In this document: positions 7,934-15,409 of the stretch, in pieces
How the letters are laid out: each line of letters starts with the position of its first letter
Position numbering within the stretch: the stretch's first letter is position 1
Origin: Acetobacteraceae bacterium
GTDB lineage: Bacteria; Pseudomonadota; Alphaproteobacteria; Acetobacterales; Acetobacteraceae
Length of the DNA: 38,631 nt
NCBI GenBank assembly: GCA_025452005.1
Contig: JANWJK010000365.1
Location: forward strand, 1 to 38,631
Direction: 5' to 3'
The notes under the pieces: model-generated
The model's database searches: none
What the model saw: only the letters and a program-made list of their open reading frames with translations
Told to the model about the DNA's origin: nothing
Program-made: the position numbers and the translations under genes

Positions 7934-8884
7934 ATGCCGCTCGATGCCACCGGCTCGCCGCCGCCTGACGAACTCGACCCCTATTCCGCGCAGATCGCCA
8001 ACGCCTTCGACCGCGTAGGCCCCGCCGTTGTGCACGTGATCGCATTCGGCACCGACGGGAGGCCAAAGGGGCAGGGCTCGGGCGTGATCTTCACACCGGA
8101 CGGCTACGTGTTGACCAACGCGCACGTGGTGGCCGGTGCGGCACGGCTGCGTGCCTCGTTCATCGACGGCCAGGCGATGGACGCCGCACTCGTCGGCGAG
8201 GACGCCGATACCGACACCGCGGTGCTGCGCCTGTCAGGCAACGGCCTGCCGCATGCCGAACTCGGCCGATCCGCGACGCTGCGGGTAGGGCAGCTTGTGG
8301 CGGCGATCGGCAATCCGCTTGGCTTCCAATGCACCGTCACCGCCGGCATCGTGTCCGCGCTCGGCCGCACGTTGCGGACGCGCTCGGGGCGGATGATCGA
8401 TAGTGTGATCCAGACCGACGCGCCGTTGAACCCCGGCAATTCCGGCGGTCCGCTGGTGAGCGGCGCGGGGCGCGTGGTCGGCATCAACACCGCGACGATC
8501 GCGCCGGCGCAGGGCATCTGCTTCGCGATCGGCATCGACACAGCGGTGTGGGTGGCGACCCGGCTGATGCGCGACGGGCGGGTGCGGCGGTCGCGGTTGG
8601 GGCTGTCGGGGCAGACGGTGCCGATCGACACGCGGGTGCGGCGGTTCCATCACCTCGCGCAGCCAAGCGGTGTGCTGGTGCTGGAGGTGGTCGCCGGCGG
8701 CCCTGTGGCGGAGGCCGGCGTGCTGCGCGGCGACGTGGTGGTGGCCTTTGACGGCATGCCCATCGTCGGGGTGGACGATCTGCACCGCTCGCTGACAGAG
8801 GAGCGGGCAGGGCGGGCGTTGCCGCTGACGTTGCTCCGCCGGGCCGAGATGCTGGAAGTGTCGGTGACGCCAGGGGAGGCGTGA
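7934..8884 (+). CDS. DegP/HtrA-like serine protease with PDZ domain
   Basis: Trypsin-like S1C protease of 316 residues. The catalytic triad is intact: His64 in TNAHVV, Asp94 in DTDTAVLRL and Ser170 in LNPGNSGGPL. One PDZ domain follows (about residues 215-310: SGVLVLEVVAGGPVAEAGVL, RGDVVVAFDG). There is no signal peptide or membrane anchor (MPLDATGSPPPDELDPYSAQ), which differs from periplasmic DegP/DegQ and suggests a cytoplasmic enzyme. The ATG at 7934 follows GAGGA with 7-base spacing; the open frame runs much further upstream but there it is antisense to the two minus-strand genes. Divergent from a dead homologue, with which it may form mixed assemblies (inference). Confidence 0.92.
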   Translation: MPLDATGSPPPDELDPYSAQIANAFDRVGPAVVHVIAFGTDGRPKGQGSGVIFTPDGYVLTNAHVVAGAARLRASFIDGQAMDAALVGEDADTDTAVLRLSGNGLPHAELGRSATLRVGQLVAAIGNPLGFQCTVTAGIVSALGRTLRTRSGRMIDSVIQTDAPLNPGNSGGPLVSGAGRVVGINTATIAPAQGICFAIGIDTAVWVATRLMRDGRVRRSRLGLSGQTVPIDTRVRRFHHLAQPSGVLVLEVVAGGPVAEAGVLRGDVVVAFDGMPIVGVDDLHRSLTEERAGRALPLTLLRRAEMLEVSVTPGEA

Positions 8885-8906
8885 GGGATGTGTCCTATCG
8901 GCCGCC

Positions 8907-9050
8907 GCACGTGGTCCGGGTAACGACGTGGTGGGCGCACTGACGGTGTCCATCCCGATCCGCGGCTACTCGGCTGAGGTCCGCGCACAGGCGATCGAGG
9001 CGGCGATTGCGGCAGTGCGCGATTTGTCGCATCAACTCGGCGCGTCATGA
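8907..9050 (+). pseudogene. C-terminal remnant of an IclR-family regulator
   Basis: The frame ending at TGA 9048-9050 reads NDVVGALTVSIPIRGYSAEV followed by RAQAIEAAIAAVRDLSHQLG. This resembles the last helix and strand of IclR effector domains (VVAALSVS..., then a long amphipathic helix ending in LSxxLG). Nothing upstream in this frame encodes the rest of the protein because the protease gene ends at 8884. I read it as a gene relic of about 45 codons. Its stop codon overlaps the metW start (TCATGA), so metW may once have been the downstream gene of the regulator. Confidence 0.6.
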
Positions 9051-9697
9051 CCACCCACGATCCCGTCCGCTTCGTCGCCAAGAACATGCGCGTCGATCTT
9101 CGGCTGATGGCCGAGATGATCGCGCCCGGGTCGCGCGTGCTCGACATCGGCTGCGGCGACGGAACGCTGATCGACCACCTGTCGCGTACCAAGGGCTGCG
9201 ACGCGCGCGGCATCGAGATCGACATGGCCGAGGTGATCCGGGCGGTGGCGCACGGCATGCCGGTGATGCACGGCGATGCCGACACCGACCTGGCGCACTA
9301 CCCGGACGGCGCGTTCGACTATGTGGTGCTGTCGCGTACGCTCCAGGCGGTGGAGCGGCCGCGCGCCGTGCTGCGGCAGATGCTGCGGATCGGCACCCGA
9401 GCGGTGGTGAGCTTCCCGAATTTCGGCCACTGGCTGGTACGCTGGCAACTGGTCAGCACCGGGCGGATGCCGGTGACGCCGACCTGGGACCGGCCGTGGC
9501 ACGAGACGCCGAACATCCACCCCTGCACGATCCGCGACTTCTTCGCGCTGTGCGAGCACGACGGCTACGTGGTGGAGAACTGGCTCGCCGCGGATGATGC
9601 GGGCGGGCGCACGCCGTGGCGGCGCGCGCCGCGGCTGGCAAATCTGTTCGGCGAACAGGGGCTGTTCCTGCTGCGGCGCGTCCACGCCGCCGAGTGA
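9047..9697 (+). CDS. metW: MetW, methionine biosynthesis methyltransferase-like protein
   Basis: MetW works with the homoserine O-acyltransferase MetX in methionine synthesis in many proteobacteria. The 216-residue protein has the SAM-binding motif VLDIGCGDGTLIDHL (residues 31-45), ARGIEIDMAEV, the family signature DYVVLSRTLQAVERP, VSFPNFGHWLVRWQL, and WHETPNIHPCTIRDFF. Length is typical. metX normally lies immediately upstream; here that place is taken by an IclR relic and a protease gene, so metX must be elsewhere if present. metZ follows in the same direction after 189 bases that carry a SAM-II riboswitch, so metZ has its own control. Confidence 0.95.
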   Translation: MTTHDPVRFVAKNMRVDLRLMAEMIAPGSRVLDIGCGDGTLIDHLSRTKGCDARGIEIDMAEVIRAVAHGMPVMHGDADTDLAHYPDGAFDYVVLSRTLQAVERPRAVLRQMLRIGTRAVVSFPNFGHWLVRWQLVSTGRMPVTPTWDRPWHETPNIHPCTIRDFFALCEHDGYVVENWLAADDAGGRTPWRRAPRLANLFGEQGLFLLRRVHAAE

Positions 9698-9707
9698 TCC
9701 ACGGCCA

Positions 9708-9737
9708 TTGACGCAGCGATCCGTGGCGCCGTAGGTT
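9708..9737 (+). promoter_or_regulatory. Candidate promoter of the metZ leader
   Basis: TTGACG (9708-9713), an 18-base spacer, then TAGGTT (9732-9737) is a fair sigma-70 match and would start transcription near 9744, about 17 bases before the first helix of the SAM-II riboswitch. The placement relative to the riboswitch supports it; the -10 match is only moderate. Confidence 0.45.
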
Positions 9738-9760
9738 GCGCCCGCTGGGGCCAGCCCCAC

Positions 9761-9815
9761 CCTCGTGATTTGTCCGGCCGGATTGCGGCGAGGTGAAACA
9801 AGCGCGCTAAAGAGG
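9761..9815 (+). ncRNA. SAM-II riboswitch (metA RNA motif)
   Basis: Senses S-adenosylmethionine and lowers expression of the downstream sulfhydrylase when methionine is plentiful. The sequence carries the conserved blocks of the family in order: CTCGTGATTTG, CCGGATTGCGG, CGAGGTGAAACAAG and GCTAAAGAGG. Helix P1 is CCTCG (9761-9765) with CGAGG (9789-9793); the 3' GCTAAAGAGG closes the pseudoknot. SAM-II occurs mainly in Alphaproteobacteria, upstream of metA, metX, metC or metZ. The 3' AGAGG is about 71 bases from the metZ ATG, which has its own AGAGGGG (9873-9879), so this pseudoknot does not itself mask the metZ ribosome binding site. A small hairpin AGCCC/GGGCT (9825-9841) lies between and may be part of the expression platform. 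Confidence 0.92.
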
Positions 9816-9886
9816 CCAGCGGACAGCCCATCCTTCGGGCTCAAGCTGCTCCACCGGTCGGGCCAGATGTTCAGAGGGGCCTGACA

Positions 9887-11104
9887 ATGACCAGCGATAC
9901 CACGAACTACCGTACCGCCACCCGGCTCGTGCACGGCGGCGTGCAGCGCAGCGCATTCGGCGAGACCGCCGAGGCACTGTATCTCACATCGGGCTATATC
10001 TATGACGATGCCGAGCAGGCCGAAGGCACGTTCGCCGGCACGGTCGATCACTATCAGTATTCACGGTTCGCCAATCCGACGGTGTCGATGCTGGAGGAGC
10101 GGCTCTGCCTGATCGAGGGCGCCGAAGCCTGCCGTACCACGGCGACAGGCATGGCCGCAGTGAATTCGGCGCTGCTCGCGCATCTCAAGGCGGGCGACCG
10201 CGTGGTGGCATCGCGCGCGCTGTTCGGGTCCTGCCACTGGATCGTTTCGACCCTGCTGCCGAAGTTCGGCATCGCCACCGAGTTCGTCGATTGCGCCGAC
10301 CTTGCACAGTGGCGTGCGGCGCTGTCGCGACCGGCGCAGCTTGTGCTGCTGGAGACGCCATCCAACCCGATGTTGGAACTGGTGGATCTGCGCGCCGTCG
10401 CCGATCTCGCGCATGCCGCAGGGGCGGTCGTGGTGGTGGACAACGTATTCGCCACGCCGCTGTTGCAGCAGCCGCTGAGGTTCGGCGCCGATGTGGTGGT
10501 GTATTCCTGCACCAAGCACATCGACGGCCAGGGCCGCGTGCTTGGCGGCGCGGTACTTGGCAGCCGGAAGTGGATCACCGAGACGTTGCAGCCGTTCATC
10601 CGCAACACCGGGCCTGCGATGTCGCCATTCAATGCCTGGGTGCTGCTGAAGGGACTGGAGACGCTGGCGCTCCGCGTCGATGCCGCCAGCCGCGGCGCGG
10701 CGACGATCGCCGGGTTCCTTGCCGCGCGACCGGAGGTGACGCGCGTGTGGTATCCGACACGCACCGATCATCCGCAGCAGGCGCTGGCGCTGCGGCAGAT
10801 GACGGCGGGCGGTACGGTGGTGACGTTCGAGGTGGCGGGCGGCAAGGACGCGGCGTTCAGCGTGATGAACTCATTCGGGCTGATCGCGGTGTCGAACAAC
10901 CTAGGCGATTCGAAGTCGCTGGTGACGCATCCCGCCACCACCACGCATATGCGCATCGGCGCGGACGAGCGTGCGAGGCTCGGCATAACGGACGGTGTGA
11001 TCCGGCTGTCCGTCGGGCTGGAGGATGTCGAGGACCTGAAGGACGACCTGGCGCGCGCGCTGGCGACGATCGGTCACGTCGCCACGGCGCGCGCCGCCGA
11101 GTGA
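9887..11104 (+). CDS. metZ: O-succinylhomoserine sulfhydrylase
   Basis: PLP enzyme that makes homocysteine directly from an O-acylhomoserine and sulfide, bypassing cystathionine. The 405-residue protein belongs to the Cys/Met metabolism family: YQYSRFANPTVSMLEERL, ATGMAAVNSALLAHLKAGD, ETPSNPMLELVDL, VVVDNVFATPLLQQPL, PLP lysine 210 in SCTKHIDGQGRVLGGAVLG, and SLGDSKSL-like NNLGDSKSLVTHPATTTH near the end. The KHIDGQGR form separates MetZ from cystathionine gamma-synthase. AGAGGGG 7 bases before the ATG is the ribosome binding site. It is controlled by the SAM-II riboswitch upstream and, with hom and metW, forms part of the methionine route. Confidence 0.96.
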   Translation: MTSDTTNYRTATRLVHGGVQRSAFGETAEALYLTSGYIYDDAEQAEGTFAGTVDHYQYSRFANPTVSMLEERLCLIEGAEACRTTATGMAAVNSALLAHLKAGDRVVASRALFGSCHWIVSTLLPKFGIATEFVDCADLAQWRAALSRPAQLVLLETPSNPMLELVDLRAVADLAHAAGAVVVVDNVFATPLLQQPLRFGADVVVYSCTKHIDGQGRVLGGAVLGSRKWITETLQPFIRNTGPAMSPFNAWVLLKGLETLALRVDAASRGAATIAGFLAARPEVTRVWYPTRTDHPQQALALRQMTAGGTVVTFEVAGGKDAAFSVMNSFGLIAVSNNLGDSKSLVTHPATTTHMRIGADERARLGITDGVIRLSVGLEDVEDLKDDLARALATIGHVATARAAE

Positions 11105-11119
11105 CCGGTCGCCGACCGC

Positions 11120-12067
11120 CTATTGCACCGATCCTTCGCCGTCCAACGGGCGTACGTCGCCCCTGAACACATTGCCGATGAGCCGCGCCGGTGTCGCGCT
11201 GATGTTGCGGACGAATGTCGTCTGCTGCTTCTGGTCGTTGGTGAACGTGTTGTTTCTGAAGATGAGTTCCTCCGTCGGCTGGGTAACGCCTTCGGCACCG
11301 ATCGCGATGGCATTGAGCTGGTTCTCCGTATTGGGTCCTTTCTCCATCGTGTTGCCTTCGACGATCACGGTTCCTCCGTTCGGTGCGTCTATCAGGTAGC
11401 TGGATCTGCCCTCGGGACCATCCTCCAGAACGCAGTCGATCACCTCCGTCCGCAAGGCGCGGGATTTGATGTGATGTCCGACATACGTTTCGAAGAACCT
11501 CGATCGCTCCACGTGCAGCAGCGTGACGCGGTTGATGTAGATGCCATGCGCGCAGGCATGCTCGCATCGGCCGTTGCCGATGAACTCGCTGTCCAGGATG
11601 CGGATCTCGGCGTCGCCGCTGCGGGCGAGGATGCCGTTCTCATTGTCGATGAAGCGGCTGTTCTCGACCGTCAGGTTGCCGCCCTCGGCACGAATGCCGG
11701 CACCGTTCTCGTTCGGCACGTGCGCCCGCTGCAAGGTGAGGTTGCGTATGATGATGTTGTTGCCGGCGGTCACCAGTATCGCCTTTCCGCCGCAGCTCTT
11801 GTCGGTCATGACGGCGCCTGCGCCTTTGCCCTGAATGGTGAGATCGTTCTGGCGCACGATCGCACAGTCGACATACTGCCCCGGGTATATCTCGATCGTG
11901 TCGCCATCCTGCGCCGCGGCCACCGCCTCGCTGGGCAGCGCGAACTGATGGCTCTGTCCTACCTCCAGCGTTCGCGCCAGGAGCGGGAACGACCAGACGC
12001 ACAGGGCCAAGGCAAGCAACGTCCTCATCACCGGCGGCAACCGAATCTGCTGGATACTGGACAACAT
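11120..12067 (-). CDS. Exported right-handed parallel beta-helix protein
   Basis: Secreted or periplasmic protein with an N-terminal signal peptide (RTLLALALCVWSFPLLARTL) followed by repeated beta-helix coils rich in NLTLQ, NSRFIDNENGI, ILDSEFIGNG, VERSRFFETYVGHH and IFRNNTFTND (about residues 70-300). This fold is shared by pectate lyase-like and carbohydrate-binding proteins, but no catalytic residues can be assigned, so no substrate is proposed. Cysteines occur at several coil edges (VDCAIV, KSCGG, GRCEHACAHG), possibly forming disulfides. Start 12067 has a GGCGAG-like ribosome binding site; an ATG at 12028 would give a tighter signal peptide but lacks one. Convergent with metZ and divergent from apaG. 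Confidence 0.75.
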   Translation of the reverse strand: MLSSIQQIRLPPVMRTLLALALCVWSFPLLARTLEVGQSHQFALPSEAVAAAQDGDTIEIYPGQYVDCAIVRQNDLTIQGKGAGAVMTDKSCGGKAILVTAGNNIIIRNLTLQRAHVPNENGAGIRAEGGNLTVENSRFIDNENGILARSGDAEIRILDSEFIGNGRCEHACAHGIYINRVTLLHVERSRFFETYVGHHIKSRALRTEVIDCVLEDGPEGRSSYLIDAPNGGTVIVEGNTMEKGPNTENQLNAIAIGAEGVTQPTEELIFRNNTFTNDQKQQTTFVRNISATPARLIGNVFRGDVRPLDGEGSVQ

Positions 12068-12119
12068 CGCTCCGCTCGCCTTGAATTCCGCTTCACGAGG
12101 CAAACCTGTTGGTCGCGCC

Positions 12120-12524
12120 ATGGCGGAAGACTATTCCAAGATCACACGCAATGTCCGCGTCAGCGTGCGGTCCTTCTATCTGGAGGACCAGTCGCAACCG
12201 GACGAGAGCCACTATGTCTGGGCCTATCGCGTGAAGATCGAGAACCGCGGGCGCGAGCCCGTGCAGCTCCTGCGCCGCACCTGGCAGATCACCGATGCAC
12301 GCGGCCGCACCCAGCACGTCCACGGCGCCGGCGTGGTCGGCGAGCAGCCGCTGCTCGAGCCGGGCGAGAGCTTCGAATACACCTCCGGCACGCCGCTCGA
12401 CACGCCCTCTGGTTTCATGGTCGGCGCCTACCACATGCTGGTGCCGTCGTCAGGAGAGAACTTCGACGTCGCCATTCCGGCGTTCAGTCTGGACAGTCCG
12501 CACCAGAGCGGTAGGGTGCATTAG
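12120..12524 (+). CDS. apaG: ApaG domain protein
   Basis: Small cytoplasmic immunoglobulin-like fold protein; in enterobacteria apaG mutants are altered in divalent cation (Co2+/Mg2+) handling but the molecular role is not settled. The 134-residue protein has the family pattern: VRVSVRSFYLEDQSQPDESH, YVWAYRVKIENRG, LLRRTWQITDARG, VHGAGVVGEQPLLEPGESFE, YTSGTPLDTPSGFMVGAYHM. The ATG at 12120 starts MAEDYSKITRNVRV, which agrees with the family start. The gene is the first of two plus-strand genes, 60 bases before folE. Confidence 0.95.
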   Translation: MAEDYSKITRNVRVSVRSFYLEDQSQPDESHYVWAYRVKIENRGREPVQLLRRTWQITDARGRTQHVHGAGVVGEQPLLEPGESFEYTSGTPLDTPSGFMVGAYHMLVPSSGENFDVAIPAFSLDSPHQSGRVH

Positions 12525-12584
12525 CCGATTACCGGGTCGGCCACCCAGACGACCCATTGTCCCCATATCCGGAGGAATTGTGCA

Positions 12585-13223
12585 GTGAACATCGTCACGC
12601 CTGTCGCCCGCGAGGCGGCGGCTGCCTCGACCGGCCGGCCGTCACGCGAGGAGACCGAAGCGGCCATCCGAACCCTGCTGCGCTGGGCCGGCGACGATCC
12701 GGCGCGCGAGGGGCTGGTCGATACCCCCGCCCGCGTTGCGCGTGCCTACGAGGAGTTCTTCTCCGGCTACGCCATCGATCCGGTGGCGCTGCTCGAGCGC
12801 ACCTTCGAGGAGACCGACGGCTACGACGAGATCGTGCTGCTGCGTGACATCCGGCTGGAGAGCCACTGCGAGCACCATATGGTGCCGATCATCGGCCGGG
12901 TGCATGTCGCCTACCTGCCGCACCACCGTGTGGTGGGGATCAGCAAGCTGGCGCGCGTGGTGGACGCCTATGCCCGACGCTTGCAGATCCAGGAGAAGCT
13001 CACGGCGCAGATCGCCAATACGATCCAGCAGGTGCTGGAGCCGCGCGGGGTAGCCGTGGTGATCGAGGCGGCCCACCAGTGCATGACCACGCGCGGCGTG
13101 CACAAGCCGGACGTGACGATGGTCACCAGCCGCATGCTGGGTGCGTTCCGCGACGATCCGACGACGCGGCGCGAGGTGCTTGCGATGATCGGCAACGGCA
13201 GAGGCATGGGCGGCGAGCGCTGA
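12585..13223 (+). CDS. folE: GTP cyclohydrolase I
   Basis: Converts GTP to 7,8-dihydroneopterin triphosphate, the first step to tetrahydrofolate (and to queuosine precursors), as a zinc-dependent decamer. The 212-residue protein shows [20 protein letters not shown], zinc ligands in [20 protein letters not shown] and [29 protein letters not shown], and a TSRMLGAF end. The GTG start at 12585 is supported by GGAGGAA (12571-12577) at 7-base spacing. The presence of both Cys residues of the zinc site shows the type IA enzyme. Convergent with the CmcJ-like gene, with 18 bases between them. Confidence 0.97.
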   Translation: MNIVTPVAREAAAASTGRPSREETEAAIRTLLRWAGDDPAREGLVDTPARVARAYEEFFSGYAIDPVALLERTFEETDGYDEIVLLRDIRLESHCEHHMVPIIGRVHVAYLPHHRVVGISKLARVVDAYARRLQIQEKLTAQIANTIQQVLEPRGVAVVIEAAHQCMTTRGVHKPDVTMVTSRMLGAFRDDPTTRREVLAMIGNGRGMGGER

Positions 13224-13241
13224 TCTCGCCGCCCGCCGTTA

Positions 13242-14081
13242 TCAGGCCTCGTGGAACACCAGCGTCCTGATCTCGATGCTTTCGCGCGGAAGTACATCGG
13301 CCGGCGCGGTCGGATCTTCGAACGCCGTATGCGGAGCGAAGCGGGCACGCCCGTCGGTCTTCGAATCGAAGCATTTCAGCAGCAGCGCCTCGTCCGGCTG
13401 CATCTCCGGCACGTAGAACCAGCGATGCGCCGGGTTGTAGGTGACACCGTAGGTCTCGCCCACCCGGTTCTGGTACACCAGATCGGATGGCACGAGATCG
13501 CCGGACGCCACGGAGCCCGCGTCGCATACCGCGAGCGGCGCATCGCGCAACGGTCCGCGGATCGGTCGCCACAGGTTGATCACCTGCACGCGGCCGCTTA
13601 ACAGATGCTCCGCCTCATCGCCGAAGAAGTCACGCACACGCTGCGGACCGGACGTCGCCGTATGATCCACGTGAACGCCGGTCGCAGGCTGTCGCGGCGT
13701 GCCGGGGACCCGGTCGGCAGCGCCGCGCACGCGACGTCGCAGCGTGTGGTCGAAGATGAACACCTTGCTGGCGCCGGTGGCCTCGGCGATCGCCCGCTGC
13801 ACCTCGGGATAGTACACGCGCCGGACCTCGTCCTCGTCCCAGAAATCCTGGACCGCACTCGCGCCTTGCAGCACCGCGAAGCCCTCTCGGTCGAGTGAGA
13901 TATCGGCGGCGGCGGGCCGCGCGTCACGGATCCCGACGATGTGCGACTCGCGCTCGGAATTGGAGCGGGGGACGCCGGGCGGCGGGTCGAACGTGTAGTT
14001 GCGCGGCCGTTCGGCCATCGGTGCAAGGTAGTTCAGCGTAGCCTCGATCCGCGGCAGATGGTCGAAGCGGTCAGCGTTCAT
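13242..14081 (-). CDS. CmcJ/NvfI-type oxidoreductase (non-haem oxygenase-like)
   Basis: 279 residues of the CmcJ/NvfI/AsaB-like family, members of which act in cephamycin and fungal meroterpenoid tailoring; the substrate here is unknown. Seen: NYTFDPPPG (30-36), HIVGIRDARP, GFAVLQGASAVQDFWDEDEV, YYPEVQRAIAEATGASKVFI FDHTLRRR, a likely metal-ligand pair His137/Asp139 in GVHVDHT, VQVINLWRPIRGPLRDAPLA, YNPAHRWFYVPEM (His219), and the end SIEIRTLVFHE. The GAGGAGG before ATG 14081 is strong. It follows a DUF1127 gene by 37 bases on the same strand, and both are divergent from a LysR-type regulator, which may control them (inference). The 2-oxoglutarate/iron dependence is inferred from fold family only. 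Confidence 0.85.
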   Translation of the reverse strand: MNADRFDHLPRIEATLNYLAPMAERPRNYTFDPPPGVPRSNSERESHIVGIRDARPAAADISLDREGFAVLQGASAVQDFWDEDEVRRVYYPEVQRAIAEATGASKVFIFDHTLRRRVRGAADRVPGTPRQPATGVHVDHTATSGPQRVRDFFGDEAEHLLSGRVQVINLWRPIRGPLRDAPLAVCDAGSVASGDLVPSDLVYQNRVGETYGVTYNPAHRWFYVPEMQPDEALLLKCFDSKTDGRARFAPHTAFEDPTAPADVLPRESIEIRTLVFHEA

Positions 14082-14118
14082 GGGTTGGTCCTCCTCGATA
14101 GGTCGATCGGCTGCTGGC

Positions 14119-14364
14119 TCAGCACGGCGGCTGCGCGCGCCAGAACGGGGAGCGGAGCTCGCGATACACGTCTGCTGTCGTGGCGCCGAAATCCGCCAGT
14201 TCACGGTCCGTCAGGCTGGCCAACGTGTCCCGCTCGCGGATCCTCTGGCGCCAAAGCCGCAACGTCGCCGCGAACCGCGCGAGCAGGCCCTTGCGCCCGC
14301 CGGACCACGGCCGCACGCCTAGCGGTTGAGAATTTGTCAGGGAAGGATGGGCAATCACGGCCAT
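14119..14364 (-). CDS. DUF1127 small basic protein
   Basis: 81-residue protein with the DUF1127 signature near the C terminus: LRLWRQRIRERDTLASLTDR and ELADFGATTADV. Such short arginine-rich proteins are common in Alphaproteobacteria; some bind RNA or influence phosphate, carbon or stress physiology, but the role of this copy is unknown. ATG 14364 follows AAGGAG at 8-base spacing. It lies between the LysR-type regulator (divergent) and the CmcJ-like oxygenase (same strand), so it is probably the first gene of a two-gene LysR-controlled unit. Confidence 0.88.
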   Translation of the reverse strand: MAVIAHPSLTNSQPLGVRPWSGGRKGLLARFAATLRLWRQRIRERDTLASLTDRELADFGATTADVYRELRSPFWRAQPPC

Positions 14365-14477
14365 GGCCGTTACTCCTTGTCATGCAGTCTTGCTCCCAGG
14401 TGTGCCCGGGCCAGGCGTTCCACAAAGGATACTTTGTCAGCCTTCATATGAGCCAAAGTCATGTTAGGCTTGGCGCC

Positions 14478-15389
14478 ATGGCCGACCTGCCTTCGCTCAC
14501 CGGGCTGCGCGCCTTCGAGGCGGCGGCGCGCCACCTGAGCTTCACGCGCGCCGCCGCCGAGCTGAACGTCACCCAGACCGCGATCAGCCACCTGATCCGC
14601 CGGCTGGAGGACCAGCTTGGCATCGCCCTGTTCGTTCGCCGCAACCGCGCCCTGGAGCTGACCCGCGAGGGCGAGTCCTATCTGCCCGCGGTGCGCGGTG
14701 CGTTCGAGGACCTGCGCCGCGCCACGGCCCGACTGCGCCGCTCCGAGCGGGACGGGCTGCTCACCGTCAGCACCACCGCGTCGCTTGCCGCCAAGTGGCT
14801 GGTCACGCGGGTGGCAGCCTTCCAGGACGCCAATCCCGGCATCGAGGTGCGCATCACCACCTCGTCGCATCTGGTCGATTTCGCGCGAGACGAAGTGGAC
14901 ATGGCGGTCCGCTACGGCCGGGGGAACTGGCCGGGGCTGCGCACCGACTGGCTGATGGCCGAGGACATGTTCCCCGTGTGCAGCCCGTCGCTGCTGACCG
15001 GCGAGTCGCCGCTGCGCACCCCGGAGGACCTCGCACACCATACCCTACTGCATGCCACGGTGTCGCGCGAGGACTGGCAGCTCTGGCTCACCGCGGCGGG
15101 GCTGCCGGTGTCGCTCGCGACGCGGCGCGGTCTCAGCTTCGACCAGAGCTTCATGGCGATCCAGGCAGCGGTCGAAGGCCTTGGCGTCGCGCTGGGCCGC
15201 ACGCGCTTCGTCGAGGCGGACATCGCCGCCGGCCGTCTGGTGGTGCCGTTCGATGTCGTGCTGCCGGCGGATGCCGGCTTCTACATCGTCGCACCCGAGG
15301 CGACCGCCGATTCGCCGAAGATCGCGCTGTTCCGTGACTGGCTGATCGGATCGGTCGCGCCGGGCGGAGTGGCGCCGCCACCCCCGTAA
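14478..15389 (+). CDS. GcvA-like LysR-family transcription regulator
   Basis: LysR regulator of about 303 residues. The N-terminal winged HTH is LPSLTGLRAFEAAARHLSFT, RAAAELNVTQTAISHLIRRL, EDQLGIALF; the effector-binding domain follows (LLTVSTTASLAAKWLVTRVA, VDMAVRYGRGNWPGL, MFPVCSPSLL, FDQSFMAIQAAVEGLGVALG), a pattern typical of the GcvA subgroup. Start ATG 14478 gives the normal family N terminus; an in-frame ATG at 14448 would add ten residues. Divergent from the DUF1127/CmcJ-like pair, whose promoter region (14365-14477) it presumably binds; the bases around 14428-14475 include AAAGTC and AGCCT/AGGCT half-sites. The effector is unknown. Confidence 0.92.
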   Translation: MADLPSLTGLRAFEAAARHLSFTRAAAELNVTQTAISHLIRRLEDQLGIALFVRRNRALELTREGESYLPAVRGAFEDLRRATARLRRSERDGLLTVSTTASLAAKWLVTRVAAFQDANPGIEVRITTSSHLVDFARDEVDMAVRYGRGNWPGLRTDWLMAEDMFPVCSPSLLTGESPLRTPEDLAHHTLLHATVSREDWQLWLTAAGLPVSLATRRGLSFDQSFMAIQAAVEGLGVALGRTRFVEADIAAGRLVVPFDVVLPADAGFYIVAPEATADSPKIALFRDWLIGSVAPGGVAPPPP

Positions 15390-15409
15390 CCCGCAAGCCC
15401 GGAGGCAGC

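Noticed and set aside
6896-8125. Upstream extension of the LuxR-type frame
   Set aside because: Arginine-rich shadow of the pseudoprotease gene and the divergent region; the overlap ATG at 6895 is the credible start.
9825-9841. Intrinsic terminator after the SAM-II riboswitch
   Set aside because: The AGCCC/GGGCT hairpin is short and no T run follows, so a classical terminator cannot be supported.
13941-14477. Upstream extension of the LysR frame
   Set aside because: It crosses the DUF1127 gene and the start of the CmcJ-like gene on the other strand; the family start is at 14478.
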